NCBI GenBank assembly: GCA_903887325.1
Contig: CAISPG010000088.1
Coordinates: 1 to 38,140, forward strand
From: an uncultured Burkholderiales bacterium
GTDB lineage: Bacteria > Pseudomonadota > Gammaproteobacteria > Burkholderiales > Burkholderiaceae_C
Direction: 5' to 3'
DNA length: 38,140 bases
Shown: positions 31,209 to 38,140 of the stretch, piece by piece
Layout of the letters: every line of letters starts with the position of its first letter
How positions within the stretch are numbered: the stretch's first letter is position 1
Program-made: the position numbers and the translations under genes
The notes under the pieces: model-generated
Databases searched by the model: none
What the model was told of the DNA's origin: nothing
Seen by the model: the letters and a program-made list of their open reading frames with translations, nothing else

Positions 31209-32234
31209 CTATGAGCCGTTCGGAATGCCGTCAATCGGGCATTCGGCCGTGCCGGCGGTCGAACGGGTGATCTTCTCGGCCGCGACGCGCGCAGCGTTCG
31301 GATCGGTGACCCACTGGCGGTAAAAATCAAACGGGCATTCAGCCACGCCTTGATCGCCTTCGCCTGAATTGATCAAGCCGGTGTAGCCGCGGTGCAGCAG
31401 TTTGTACAAGTGGTTTTGTGCCTGGCCGTTTTTGCGGAAGTCGCGGATCAGGCTCTTGGAAAGAGCAGCGTACTGCACACCGTTTTCCTCTTCGCCGCAT
31501 TCGCCCAGTGTTCGTCCGTCAAAACCGATGATGGCGCTGTGACCGAAGTAGCTGTAAACGCCGTCAAAACCGGCTGCGTTAGCGACGGCCACATAGGTGT
31601 TGTTGGCCCAGGCCATGGCTTTGGAGATGATGACTTGCTGTTCCTTGGCCGGATACATATAGCCCTGGCAGCGGATGATGAGTTCGGCGCCCTTCATGGC
31701 GCAGTCGCGCCAGATTTCGGGGTAGTTACCGTCGTCGCAAATGATGAGACTGATCTTCAAACCCTTGGGGCCTTCAGACACATACGTGGTGTCGCCCGGG
31801 TACCAGCCTTCTATCGGTGTCCACGGCATGATCTTGCGGTACTTTTGCACGATCTCGCCCTGATCGTTCATCAGAATGAGGGTGTTGTATGGCACTTTGT
31901 GCGGGTGTTCCTCATGCCGTTCACCGGTCAAAGAAAACACGCCCCAGACCTTGGCCTTGCGGCAGGCAGCTGCAAAAATTTCTGTTTCCGCGCCTGGAAT
32001 GGTGGCGGCAGTGTCCATCATTTCTTTGGCGTCATACATGATGCCGTGGGTGCTGTACTCGGGAAAGATCACCAGATCCATGCCGGGTAGGCCGGTCTTC
32101 ATGCCGACCAGCATGTCGGCGATTTTGCGTGCGTTGTCCAGCACATCTGCTTGAGTGTGCAAACGCGGCATTTTGTAATTGACCACAGCCACGCCGACGG
32201 CGTCGTTGCTACTTGAAATATCTCCGTGGTACAT
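31209..32234 (-). CDS. amiE: Aliphatic amidase AmiE
   Basis: The 341-residue nitrilase-superfamily amidase hydrolyses short aliphatic amides such as acetamide to acid and ammonia. The sequence follows Pseudomonas aeruginosa AmiE almost word for word ([20 protein letters not shown] start, [26 protein letters not shown]). The catalytic set Glu (FPEYS), Lys (QKYRKIMPW) and Cys ([11 protein letters not shown]) is intact. GGAG lies about 10 bases before ATG 32234; the frame's upstream extension overlaps fmdB and was rejected. No amiC, amiR or amiS gene accompanies it. Here it is part of a urt-fmd operon, followed by a two-component pair. Confidence 0.96.
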   Translation of the reverse strand: MYHGDISSSNDAVGVAVVNYKMPRLHTQADVLDNARKIADMLVGMKTGLPGMDLVIFPEYSTHGIMYDAKEMMDTAATIPGAETEIFAAACRKAKVWGVFSLTGERHEEHPHKVPYNTLILMNDQGEIVQKYRKIMPWTPIEGWYPGDTTYVSEGPKGLKISLIICDDGNYPEIWRDCAMKGAELIIRCQGYMYPAKEQQVIISKAMAWANNTYVAVANAAGFDGVYSYFGHSAIIGFDGRTLGECGEEENGVQYAALSKSLIRDFRKNGQAQNHLYKLLHRGYTGLINSGEGDQGVAECPFDFYRQWVTDPNAARVAAEKITRSTAGTAECPIDGIPNGS

Positions 32235-32251
32235 ATCGATTTCTCCGGGGG

Positions 32252-32605
32252 CTAGTGACTGATCATCCAAGGCCGTTTGCTGGGAAACGCCTTGGCTCCA
32301 TTGGGCGCGGTGACGGTGGCGCCGCGTTTGCTGCCGGTGCTGCAACATCCGCAGCCTGAGGGGTGACGCAAGCGCGCATAGCCGTCGCTGTTGCGTGAGG
32401 TTTGCGGTGCGTGCTGCGAACGCTCGTTGGTGGCATAGGCATTTCGTTGTTCAGACGACATGCAGGCCAGGCTTGGCGCGCTGACAAACACCCGGGGTGA
32501 AACTGTGTCGCATTGCGGGCAAGGGCAGGGTTGATCGCGTTCGGACATGCTGCGAAGGGCGTCAAACCCTCCGCAGTCCGGACACGCATAGTCATAGGTT
32601 GGCAT
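32252..32605 (-). CDS. fmdB: FmdB-type zinc-ribbon regulatory protein
   Basis: This 117-residue protein begins [12 protein letters not shown], the hallmark of the FmdB family, with a zinc ribbon formed by Cys8, Cys11, Cys29 and Cys32. The rest is polar and low in secondary structure, with a second Cys cluster (GCGCCS) late in the chain. FmdB was named for its position beside formamidase and is thought to regulate its expression. Here it sits 17 bases after fmdA and 17 bases before amiE, giving the classical association. An upstream extension of the frame lies within fmdA and was excluded. Confidence 0.9.
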   Translation of the reverse strand: MPTYDYACPDCGGFDALRSMSERDQPCPCPQCDTVSPRVFVSAPSLACMSSEQRNAYATNERSQHAPQTSRNSDGYARLRHPSGCGCCSTGSKRGATVTAPNGAKAFPSKRPWMISH

Positions 32606-32622
32606 GTGCGTGGCCTTGTGGT

Positions 32623-33855
32623 TTATTTCACGTCTGGCGAGATCGGCATCTGAATGCTGCCGTCCAGCATCTTGACCGGCCCGGCTGCTGTCGGGTTGAT
32701 GTCGAAGTCGAAGATTTCGGTCGGCAACCACAAGGTGGCGCAGGCGTTGGGCACGTCGACCACGCCGCTGATATGGCCTTGCACCGGTGCTGTTCCCAGA
32801 ATGGAGTAAGCCTGAGCGCCGCTGTAGCCGAATTTCTTCAGGTACTCAATGGCGTTCAAACAGGCCTGGCGGTAAGCCACATTCACATCCAGGTAATGCT
32901 GTTTGCCTTGTTCGTCAACAGAGATGCCTTCAAAGATCAGGTAGTCCTTGTAGTTAGGCGTCATCGGGCTGGGTTTGAACACCGGGTTTTTGATGCCGTA
33001 CTTGGCCATGCCACCTTTGATCAGGTTGACGCGCATGTGCACCCAACCGGCCATCTCAATAGCACCGCAGAAAGTGATTTCGCCGTCGCCCTGGCTGAAG
33101 TGCAGGTCACCGACCGACAAACCGGCGCCATCCACGTACACCGGGAAAAATACTTTGGAGCCGCGTGACAAATCTTTGATGTCACAGTTGCCGCCGTGTT
33201 CGCGCGGCGGCACTGTGCGTGCACCTTCAGCTGCTGCTTTGGCTTTGGCATCACCGCTGAGTTTGCCCATGTGGGCGGTGGCGGCAAACGGCGGGTTGGC
33301 AAGCCCGGGCACGCGTGTCGGGTCGGTGTCCAGCAACTCTTGTTCGCGCGTGTTCCAGGCGTCCAACATTTTTTTGTCGGGCAGACAACCGATCAAGCCG
33401 GGGTGGATCAAACCGGCGTATTCCACACCTGGCACGTGACGGCTTTTGGTGAACATGCCGTTGAAATCCCAAATCGATTTTTGCGCCAGCGGGAAGTGGT
33501 CGGTCAAAAAGCCGCCGCCGTTTTTCTTGCTGAAAAAGCCGTTAAAGCCCCACTGGCTTTCGTCTTTGGTGCCGATGTCCAGCAGATCGACGACCAGCAA
33601 GTCGCCGGGTTCGGCGCCGTGCACACCAACCGGGCCGGATAAAAAGTGGACGATGGACAAATCGATGTCGCGCACATCGTCGGCGCTGTCGTTGTTTTTG
33701 ATGAAGCCGCCGGTCCAGTCGTAGGTCTCCAGAATGAAATCATCGCCCGGCTTGACCCAGCAGGCCATGGGCACATCCGGGTGCCAGCGGTTGTGCACTT
33801 GTTCGTTTTGGTAGGCCGACTGTTTGAGGTCGACTTTGATCAGAGTTTCAGCCAT
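32623..33855 (-). CDS. fmdA: Formamidase (acetamidase/formamidase family) FmdA
   Basis: The 410-residue protein belongs to the FmdA/AmdA acetamidase-formamidase family, which hydrolyses formamide and other short amides to acid plus ammonia. Landmarks are the N-terminal HNRWHPDVP, the internal PREHGGNCDIKDLSRGSKVFFPVYVDGA region with its metal-binding-type acidic and His residues, and GDLHFSQGDGEITFCGAIEM. Length fits the family. CAGGAG is placed well before the ATG. It follows the urtE-type gene by 38 bases and precedes fmdB, reproducing the arrangement known from methylotroph formamide clusters. It is unrelated in fold to AmiE or to the signature amidases. Confidence 0.95.
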   Translation of the reverse strand: MAETLIKVDLKQSAYQNEQVHNRWHPDVPMACWVKPGDDFILETYDWTGGFIKNNDSADDVRDIDLSIVHFLSGPVGVHGAEPGDLLVVDLLDIGTKDESQWGFNGFFSKKNGGGFLTDHFPLAQKSIWDFNGMFTKSRHVPGVEYAGLIHPGLIGCLPDKKMLDAWNTREQELLDTDPTRVPGLANPPFAATAHMGKLSGDAKAKAAAEGARTVPPREHGGNCDIKDLSRGSKVFFPVYVDGAGLSVGDLHFSQGDGEITFCGAIEMAGWVHMRVNLIKGGMAKYGIKNPVFKPSPMTPNYKDYLIFEGISVDEQGKQHYLDVNVAYRQACLNAIEYLKKFGYSGAQAYSILGTAPVQGHISGVVDVPNACATLWLPTEIFDFDINPTAAGPVKMLDGSIQMPISPDVK

Positions 33856-33893
33856 GGTTTGCTCCTGGTTTGGTTGAGGTGGTGAGGGGAAAT

Positions 33894-34583
33894 TCAGACG
33901 GACAAATAAGCTTTGATGCGCTGCTGGTCAGTGTCGGCACGCGCTGTTTCGTGTACCAACCGACCGCCTTCGATCACAAATAAACGGTCTGCCACGTCCA
34001 TGGCAAACGACAGCACTTGCTCGGACACGATGATGGTGATCTCGCGCATCTTGCGTATCTCATTGAGCGCTTTGGCAATGTCTTTGATGATGGAAGGCTG
34101 TATGCCTTCGGTGGGTTCATCCAGCAGCAATACCTTGGGGTCGGTGACCAGCGCTCTGGCTATGGCGAGCTGTTGTTGCTGACCTCCTGATAGGTTGCCG
34201 CCTTTGCGGTGACGCATGTCCCACAACACCGGAAACAGGGCATAGATTTCTTCAGGTATGCGTTTGTGTTTGGCGTTTTCCAAACCGGTTTGTATGTTTT
34301 CCTCCACCGACAAGGTGGGAAAAATCATGCGGCCCTGAGGTACATAGGCAATGCCTTTGGCGACGCGGCGAAAGCTTTCGTCTGTAGACACGTCTTGTCC
34401 GGCCACCGACACTTGGCCGCTTTTGAGAGGCAATATGCCCATAAGGCTTTTGAACACGGTGGTCTTGCCCATGCCGTTGCGTCCCATGATGGCAACGGTC
34501 TCGTTGGCGTGGCCTTGGAAACTGATGCCGTGCAATGCCTGGCTTTGACCGTAGGCGACAAACACATTCTTGACTTCCAACAT
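33894..34583 (-). CDS. urtE: Urea/amide ABC transporter ATPase UrtE
   Basis: The 229-residue ATPase has Walker A GRNGMGKTT near residue 34, NLSGGQQQQLAIARAL and VLLLDEPTEGIQPSI, with IVSEQVLSFA in place of the usual switch His. The EGIQPSI tail of Walker B and the GRNGMGKT loop are characteristic of UrtE/LivF. It is the unfused counterpart of the ATPase-amidase in the left operon and ends within 229 residues, showing the normal length. CAGGAG precedes the ATG in the 24-base gap after urtD. Confidence 0.92.
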   Translation of the reverse strand: MLEVKNVFVAYGQSQALHGISFQGHANETVAIMGRNGMGKTTVFKSLMGILPLKSGQVSVAGQDVSTDESFRRVAKGIAYVPQGRMIFPTLSVEENIQTGLENAKHKRIPEEIYALFPVLWDMRHRKGGNLSGGQQQQLAIARALVTDPKVLLLDEPTEGIQPSIIKDIAKALNEIRKMREITIIVSEQVLSFAMDVADRLFVIEGGRLVHETARADTDQQRIKAYLSV

Positions 34584-34607
34584 GGTGGACTCCTGTAAAA
34601 AAACGGC

Positions 34608-35351
34608 TCAGTGACCGAGGTAAACATCAATCACTTTGGGATCGGCTTGGACCTTGTCCATGGGGCCTTCGGCCAGGATCTTTCCCTGGTGCATGACCGT
34701 CACTTTTTGCGCAATGCGTTTGACGAATTCCATGTCATGCTCGATCACAATCACCGCGCGGTTTTTGCAAATGCGCTGCAACAACTCTGCGGTCAGTTCG
34801 CGCTCACGCGCACTCATGCCTGCAATGGGCTCGTCAAGCATCAGCAACTCGGGTTCCTGCATCAGCAACATGCCTATCTCCAGCCATTGCTTTTGGCCGT
34901 GCGACAACAAACCGGCTTCCATGTCCAATTTGTCGGACAGCAATATCTCTGCGGCAACGGTTTGTATGCGCCCTTTGACTTCAGCGTCGCATTGAAAGGC
35001 GAGGGCGCCGAAAACAGAGCGTCCTTTGGGATAGGACACTTCCAAGTTCTGGAACACCGACAGGTTTTCGTAAATAGACGGTGTTTGAAATTTGCGGCCA
35101 ATGCCGCGCCGCACGCGTTGATGCTCGGCCAGCGGCGTCATTTCTTCGTTCTTGAACTTGATGCTGCCGCCGGTGGCGCGGGTCTTGCCGCAGATGAGGT
35201 CTAGCAAAGTAGTCTTGCCTGCGCCGTTGGGCCCGATGATGACGCGCAGTTCATTGCGGTCTATGTAAAGCGTCAAAGCGTCAATCGCCTTGAAGCCATC
35301 GAAAGACACGGTCAGGTCTTCTACCGCCAAAGCAAAGTCTGTGTTGCTCAT
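34608..35351 (-). CDS. urtD: Urea/amide ABC transporter ATPase UrtD
   Basis: The 247-residue ATPase has Walker A GPNGAGKTT near residue 39, signature LSHGQKQWLEIG, and Walker B LLMLDEPIAGMS followed by VIVIEHDMEFV with the switch His. LSHGQKQ-WLEI is diagnostic of UrtD among LivG-like ATPases. The ATG overlaps the urtC stop by four bases. It forms the ATPase heterodimer with UrtE. Confidence 0.93.
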   Translation of the reverse strand: MSNTDFALAVEDLTVSFDGFKAIDALTLYIDRNELRVIIGPNGAGKTTLLDLICGKTRATGGSIKFKNEEMTPLAEHQRVRRGIGRKFQTPSIYENLSVFQNLEVSYPKGRSVFGALAFQCDAEVKGRIQTVAAEILLSDKLDMEAGLLSHGQKQWLEIGMLLMQEPELLMLDEPIAGMSARERELTAELLQRICKNRAVIVIEHDMEFVKRIAQKVTVMHQGKILAEGPMDKVQADPKVIDVYLGH

Positions 35352-36478
35352 GCTTTTTCTCCTTTGGCAAACACGGCCGTTGAATCAGCGCGACCAGTTG
35401 GTTTGCGCGCGTTCCACCAGGGCTTGATGCGTTCTTCCCAGACACCTGCCAGACCGAGCGGAAACGCCATGGTCACGCCAATGAACAGGGCGGCCATCAG
35501 AAACAGCCACATGTCGGGAAAACTTTCGGAGAAATAGGTCTTGCCTGCGTTGACCAGCAAGGTGCCGTACACCGCGCCAACCAGGCTCATGCGACCGCCC
35601 ACAGCAGCAAAGATCACCATTTCGATGGATGGCACGATGCCGACAAAGCTGGGCGACATGAAACCAACTTGCAGCGAAAACAACGCACCGCCTATGCCCG
35701 ACAGCGCAGCAGCCAGGCAAAAAGTGAATATCTTGAAATCGGCCACGTCGTAGCCGGAAAACCGCACCCGGTCTTCTTTGTCGCGCATGGCCAGCAACAA
35801 GGTGCCGAGCTTGGAGGTTTGCACCCAGCGGCACAACAACATGGAGGCCATCAACAGGCCCACACACAGGTAGTAAAGAATGTATTTGGCGCTGTCGGTG
35901 CGGGTGTCCCAACCGAGCATGGTTTTCAAATCGGTCATGCCATTGACACCGCCGGTATAGCCTTGCTGACCAATGATCAACACTGTCAATATCAGCGCCA
36001 CGGCTTGCGTGATGATGGCAAAGTAAACCCCGCCCACGCGCCGTTTGAACATGGCAAAGGAAACGATGAACGCCAGCAAGGTCGGCACCGCAACAACTGC
36101 AGCCAGCGCAAACGGCAGGCTTTTGAACGGCACCCAAAACGTGGGCAGCGCGGTCAACTGGTTCCAGTCCATGAAGTCGGGAATGCCGGGGGTTGATTGA
36201 ATCGCGGTGCTCACTGCGTCGGAGGCTTCGAGTTTGAGAAACATGGCCATGGCGTAGCCGCCCAGGCCGAAAAATACGCCTTGGCCCAGACTCAGCACCC
36301 CGCCATAGCCCCACACCATCACCAGGCCGATGGCGACAAAGGCATAGGTCAGGTATTTACCGACCAGGTTGAGCCGGAAAATATCCAGCGTGAGCGGCAA
36401 CACGACCGCTAGCAATACCAACAGCAGCAACATGCTGGCGAGTTGGTAGCGATGTATCCAGACTTTGAGGGTGTTCAT
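35348..36478 (-). CDS. urtC: Urea/amide ABC transporter permease UrtC
   Basis: This 376-residue polytopic permease has VWGYGGVLSLGQGVFFGLGGY near residue 55, the UrtC version of the LivM motif, and GQQGYTGGVNGMTDL in the central loop, characteristic of urea-type permeases. The coupling helix reads AMRDKEDRVRFSGY. It ends with a hydrophilic tail of about 30 residues. It is separated from urtB by 30 bases and coupled to urtD by an ATGA overlap. Confidence 0.93.
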   Translation of the reverse strand: MNTLKVWIHRYQLASMLLLLVLLAVVLPLTLDIFRLNLVGKYLTYAFVAIGLVMVWGYGGVLSLGQGVFFGLGGYAMAMFLKLEASDAVSTAIQSTPGIPDFMDWNQLTALPTFWVPFKSLPFALAAVVAVPTLLAFIVSFAMFKRRVGGVYFAIITQAVALILTVLIIGQQGYTGGVNGMTDLKTMLGWDTRTDSAKYILYYLCVGLLMASMLLCRWVQTSKLGTLLLAMRDKEDRVRFSGYDVADFKIFTFCLAAALSGIGGALFSLQVGFMSPSFVGIVPSIEMVIFAAVGGRMSLVGAVYGTLLVNAGKTYFSESFPDMWLFLMAALFIGVTMAFPLGLAGVWEERIKPWWNARKPTGRADSTAVFAKGEKA

Positions 36479-36508
36479 GGTGGTTTTCTCGGTTGAAAGT
36501 CAGGGAAA

Positions 36509-37423
36509 TCAGCGACGGATCTTGCTGGCGAACAAGCCTTGCGGGCGCATCATCAGAATGAGCACAATCAGTGACAAGGTGATCACTTTGGCCATGGAGC
36601 CGGCCAGGAAAAATTCGGTGATGGATTGGGTTTGTGCGATACCAAAGGCCGATACCACGGTGCCCAGCAAACTGGCAGCGCCGCCAAAGGTCACTACTAA
36701 AAAGGCGTCGACGATGTACAGCGAACCCGAGGTAGGACCGGTGGAACCGATGGTGGTGAAGGCGGCGCCTGCCACGCCTGCAATGCCGCAACCGATAGCG
36801 AATGTCAGCCGGTCTGTTTTTTTGGTGTCAATGCCGATGGCGTTGGCCATCATGCGGTTGCTGACCGTGGCGCGCACACGCAAACCCCAGCGGCTTTTGT
36901 GCAAGGCGATCAATACGCCGCCGGTGACTACCAAGGTCAGGGCCAGCACAAACATGCCGTTGATTGGAATGTCCAGGCCTTCAACAGGCGCCCAGGAGCC
37001 GAGTAACCAGTCTGGCAACGTCGGACTGACTTCTTTGGGGCCGATGAAGGTACGGAACATTTGCTGCAAAGCCAGGCTGATGCCCCAGGTCGCCAACAAG
37101 GTGTCTAGCGGGCGCTTGTAGAGGTGACGTATCAAAGCCCACTCGGTCAACCAGCCAACTAGAAAAGAAAACATGAACGCAGCCAATATGGCAACAGGAA
37201 AATAGTAAGGCGTCAACCCGGGAGCGAATTTGGTAGAAAGCGTCGAACCTAAGTAAATTGTGTAAGCGCCTATGGTCATGAATTCGCCGTGCGCCATGTT
37301 GATCACGCCCATTTGGCCGAAGATGATGGCCAGCCCCAGCCCCATCAGCAGCAACACAGCAAACAGACTCAGACCGGCAAAGCCTTGCATGAGTCCAATA
37401 TTGAGCAATTCAGAAAATGACAT
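36509..37423 (-). CDS. urtB: Urea/amide ABC transporter permease UrtB
   Basis: The 304-residue permease has GLGLAIIFGQMGVINMAHGEF near residue 30, the UrtB version of the LivH motif, and LYKRPLDTLLATWGISLALQQ. About eight hydrophobic segments are visible. The ATG at 37423 was chosen over the in-frame TTG at 37435, which adds four residues without a better ribosome-binding site. An 82-base gap with a strong hairpin separates it from the binding-protein gene; a 30-base gap leads to urtC. Confidence 0.93.
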   Translation of the reverse strand: MSFSELLNIGLMQGFAGLSLFAVLLLMGLGLAIIFGQMGVINMAHGEFMTIGAYTIYLGSTLSTKFAPGLTPYYFPVAILAAFMFSFLVGWLTEWALIRHLYKRPLDTLLATWGISLALQQMFRTFIGPKEVSPTLPDWLLGSWAPVEGLDIPINGMFVLALTLVVTGGVLIALHKSRWGLRVRATVSNRMMANAIGIDTKKTDRLTFAIGCGIAGVAGAAFTTIGSTGPTSGSLYIVDAFLVVTFGGAASLLGTVVSAFGIAQTQSITEFFLAGSMAKVITLSLIVLILMMRPQGLFASKIRR

Positions 37424-37459
37424 GGCGTATCCCAAAGCAATAAAAAGGCGGTTGAAACC

Positions 37460-37485
37460 AGCCCGGCGCAGTGCTGCGCCAGGCT
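37460..37485 (-). terminator. Strong hairpin (attenuator) between urtA and urtB
   Basis: On the minus strand AGCCTGGCGC pairs with GCGCCGGGCT (one wobble) around a 6-nt loop, followed after 13 bases by CTTTTTATT. It sits between the binding-protein and permease genes, the same place as the hairpin in the left importer operon, and should keep urtA message in excess. Confidence 0.65.
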
Positions 37486-37486
37486 G

Positions 37487-37501
37487 TGACTGACTCAGTC
37501 A
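37487..37501. repeat. 15-base palindrome just after urtA
   Basis: TGACTGACTCAGTCA is a perfect odd-centred palindrome (7-base arms) located five bases past the urtA stop. With the adjacent hairpin it may form a second stem; a regulator site is possible but unsupported. Confidence 0.35.
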
Positions 37502-37505
37502 GGGA

Positions 37506-38140
37506 TTACTGGTAGCCCTTGGGGAAGGGATCAGGCTTGATCAACTCAGGCGATTCGGACACCACTTTGAAAGTGGAATCAGGCATGCCCATGGCGATGC
37601 GCGATTTGCTCCACAGGTGGTGGTTGGCGTCTAACTTGACGTAGCCCTCGGGCGCTGTTTTCAACTCAATACCGGTTTCAGACGCGGCGACCACTTTGTC
37701 AACGTCAAAGCTTTTCGCTTTTTCAACCGCTGCTTTCCACAACCAGGGACCGAGGTACCCGGCCTGTGTGACGTCGCCGATGACCGCGTCTTTGCCGTAC
37801 TTGGCTTTGAAGGCGGCGACAAACTTTTTGTTGTTGTCGTTGCTCAGTGACTGAAAGTACTTCATGGACGAGTAAAAGCCCTGGAAGTTTTCGCCGCCTA
37901 CGCCAGTCATTTCGTCTTCGGTCACCGACAAGGTCACCAGCAACTGTTTATCACCGGTGATACCGGCGGCTTTCAGTGCTTTGTAGAAAGCCACGTTGGA
38001 GCCGCCGACCACAGCGACAAACAGACAGTCGGGTTTTTGCAGTTTGATTTTGTTCATCAGCGAACCGAAGTTCGTGCTGCCCAGAGGGTAGTACTCTTCG
38101 CCGACAACCGTGCCTTTTTGGAAGTTCTCGATGTGCTTGC
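37506..38140 (-). CDS. urtA: Urea/amide ABC transporter substrate-binding protein UrtA (partial, C-terminal)
   Basis: The frame stays open to the window edge, so the N-terminal half and signal peptide are missing. The visible 210 residues contain GEEYYPLGSTNFGSLMNKIK, VVGGSNVAFYKALKAAGI, and a C-terminus with KTAPEGYVKLDANHHLWSKS and IKPDPFPKGYQ. All are typical of UrtA-type receptors for urea and short amides. The internal ATG at 38057 is not the start. It is upstream of urtBCDE on the minus strand, and formamidase and amidase at the end of the block point to amides as ligand, since no urease gene is in view. Confidence 0.93.
   Translation of the reverse strand, partial: KHIENFQKGTVVGEEYYPLGSTNFGSLMNKIKLQKPDCLFVAVVGGSNVAFYKALKAAGITGDKQLLVTLSVTEDEMTGVGGENFQGFYSSMKYFQSLSNDNNKKFVAAFKAKYGKDAVIGDVTQAGYLGPWLWKAAVEKAKSFDVDKVVAASETGIELKTAPEGYVKLDANHHLWSKSRIAMGMPDSTFKVVSESPELIKPDPFPKGYQ

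Noticed and set aside
31055-31330. N-terminal extension of the histidine kinase to 31330
   Set aside because: It overlaps the amiE 3' end, has Arg/Pro-rich junk composition, and a strong AAGGA site supports the start at 31054.
35385-36314. 309-codon minus-strand frame in another phase inside urtC
   Set aside because: Same-strand alternative phase of a clear permease; Arg/His-rich translation without membrane segments.

Overview
The window looks like chromosomal DNA of a betaproteobacterium, most likely Burkholderiales and close to Comamonadaceae. The grounds are a Bug/TctC-type binding protein, a feruloyl-CoA-synthase/CouO-type phenylpropanoid set, an FmdA/FmdB/AmiE amide set behind Urt-type transporter genes, moderately high GC, and tight operons with ATGA overlaps. 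No rRNA, tRNA, CRISPR array or insertion sequence was seen. No gene-free stretch exceeds 300 bases; the longest gaps are about 170, 154, 147 and 128 bases.

Layout. (1) 1-1722: the scar of a broken type I secretion locus. A piece of a cadherin/VCBS-like adhesin runs directly into the last residues of an HlyB-type ATPase, followed by an intact HlyD adaptor. (2) 1790-4145: FKBP isomerase, a solitary Bug-type binding protein, and a PemK/MazF-type toxin with a ribbon-helix-helix antitoxin. (3) 4230-7820: a hydroxycinnamate module, with feruloyl-CoA-synthase-like ligase and crotonase on the minus strand, divergent from a CouO-like amidohydrolase. (4) 7949-9559: a flotillin. (5) 9630-23212: a 13.6-kb plus-strand operon with a branched-chain-amino-acid/urea-type ABC importer, two amidases (one fused to the transporter's second ATPase), two acyl-CoA ligases, an SCP2-type thiolase, a DUF35 partner and a crotonase. 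(6) 23231-29055, minus strand: IorA/IorB-type molybdenum hydroxylase, a third signature amidase and an OxlT-like MFS transporter. (7) 29145-38140, minus strand: UrtA (cut by the window edge) to UrtE, formamidase FmdA, FmdB, aliphatic amidase AmiE, and a cytosolic GAF-type histidine kinase with a NarL-type regulator.

How it fits together. The right block should import short-chain amides or urea and hydrolyse them with FmdA and AmiE; no urease is present in the window. The left operon appears built for a larger amide: periplasmic capture, ABC import, hydrolysis by the ATPase-tethered amidase and a second amidase, CoA activation, then hydration and carbon-carbon cleavage by crotonase and thiolase/DUF35. 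The adjacent hydroxycinnamate genes raise the possibility that the acid released is a phenylpropanoid or another aryl/alkyl acid, but the substrate cannot be read from the sequence. The ATPase-amidase fusion inside a dedicated importer-plus-catabolism operon is the most unusual item. Two parallel features stand out. Both importer operons carry a strong hairpin directly after the binding-protein gene. Five amide hydrolases of three unrelated folds lie within 20 kb.
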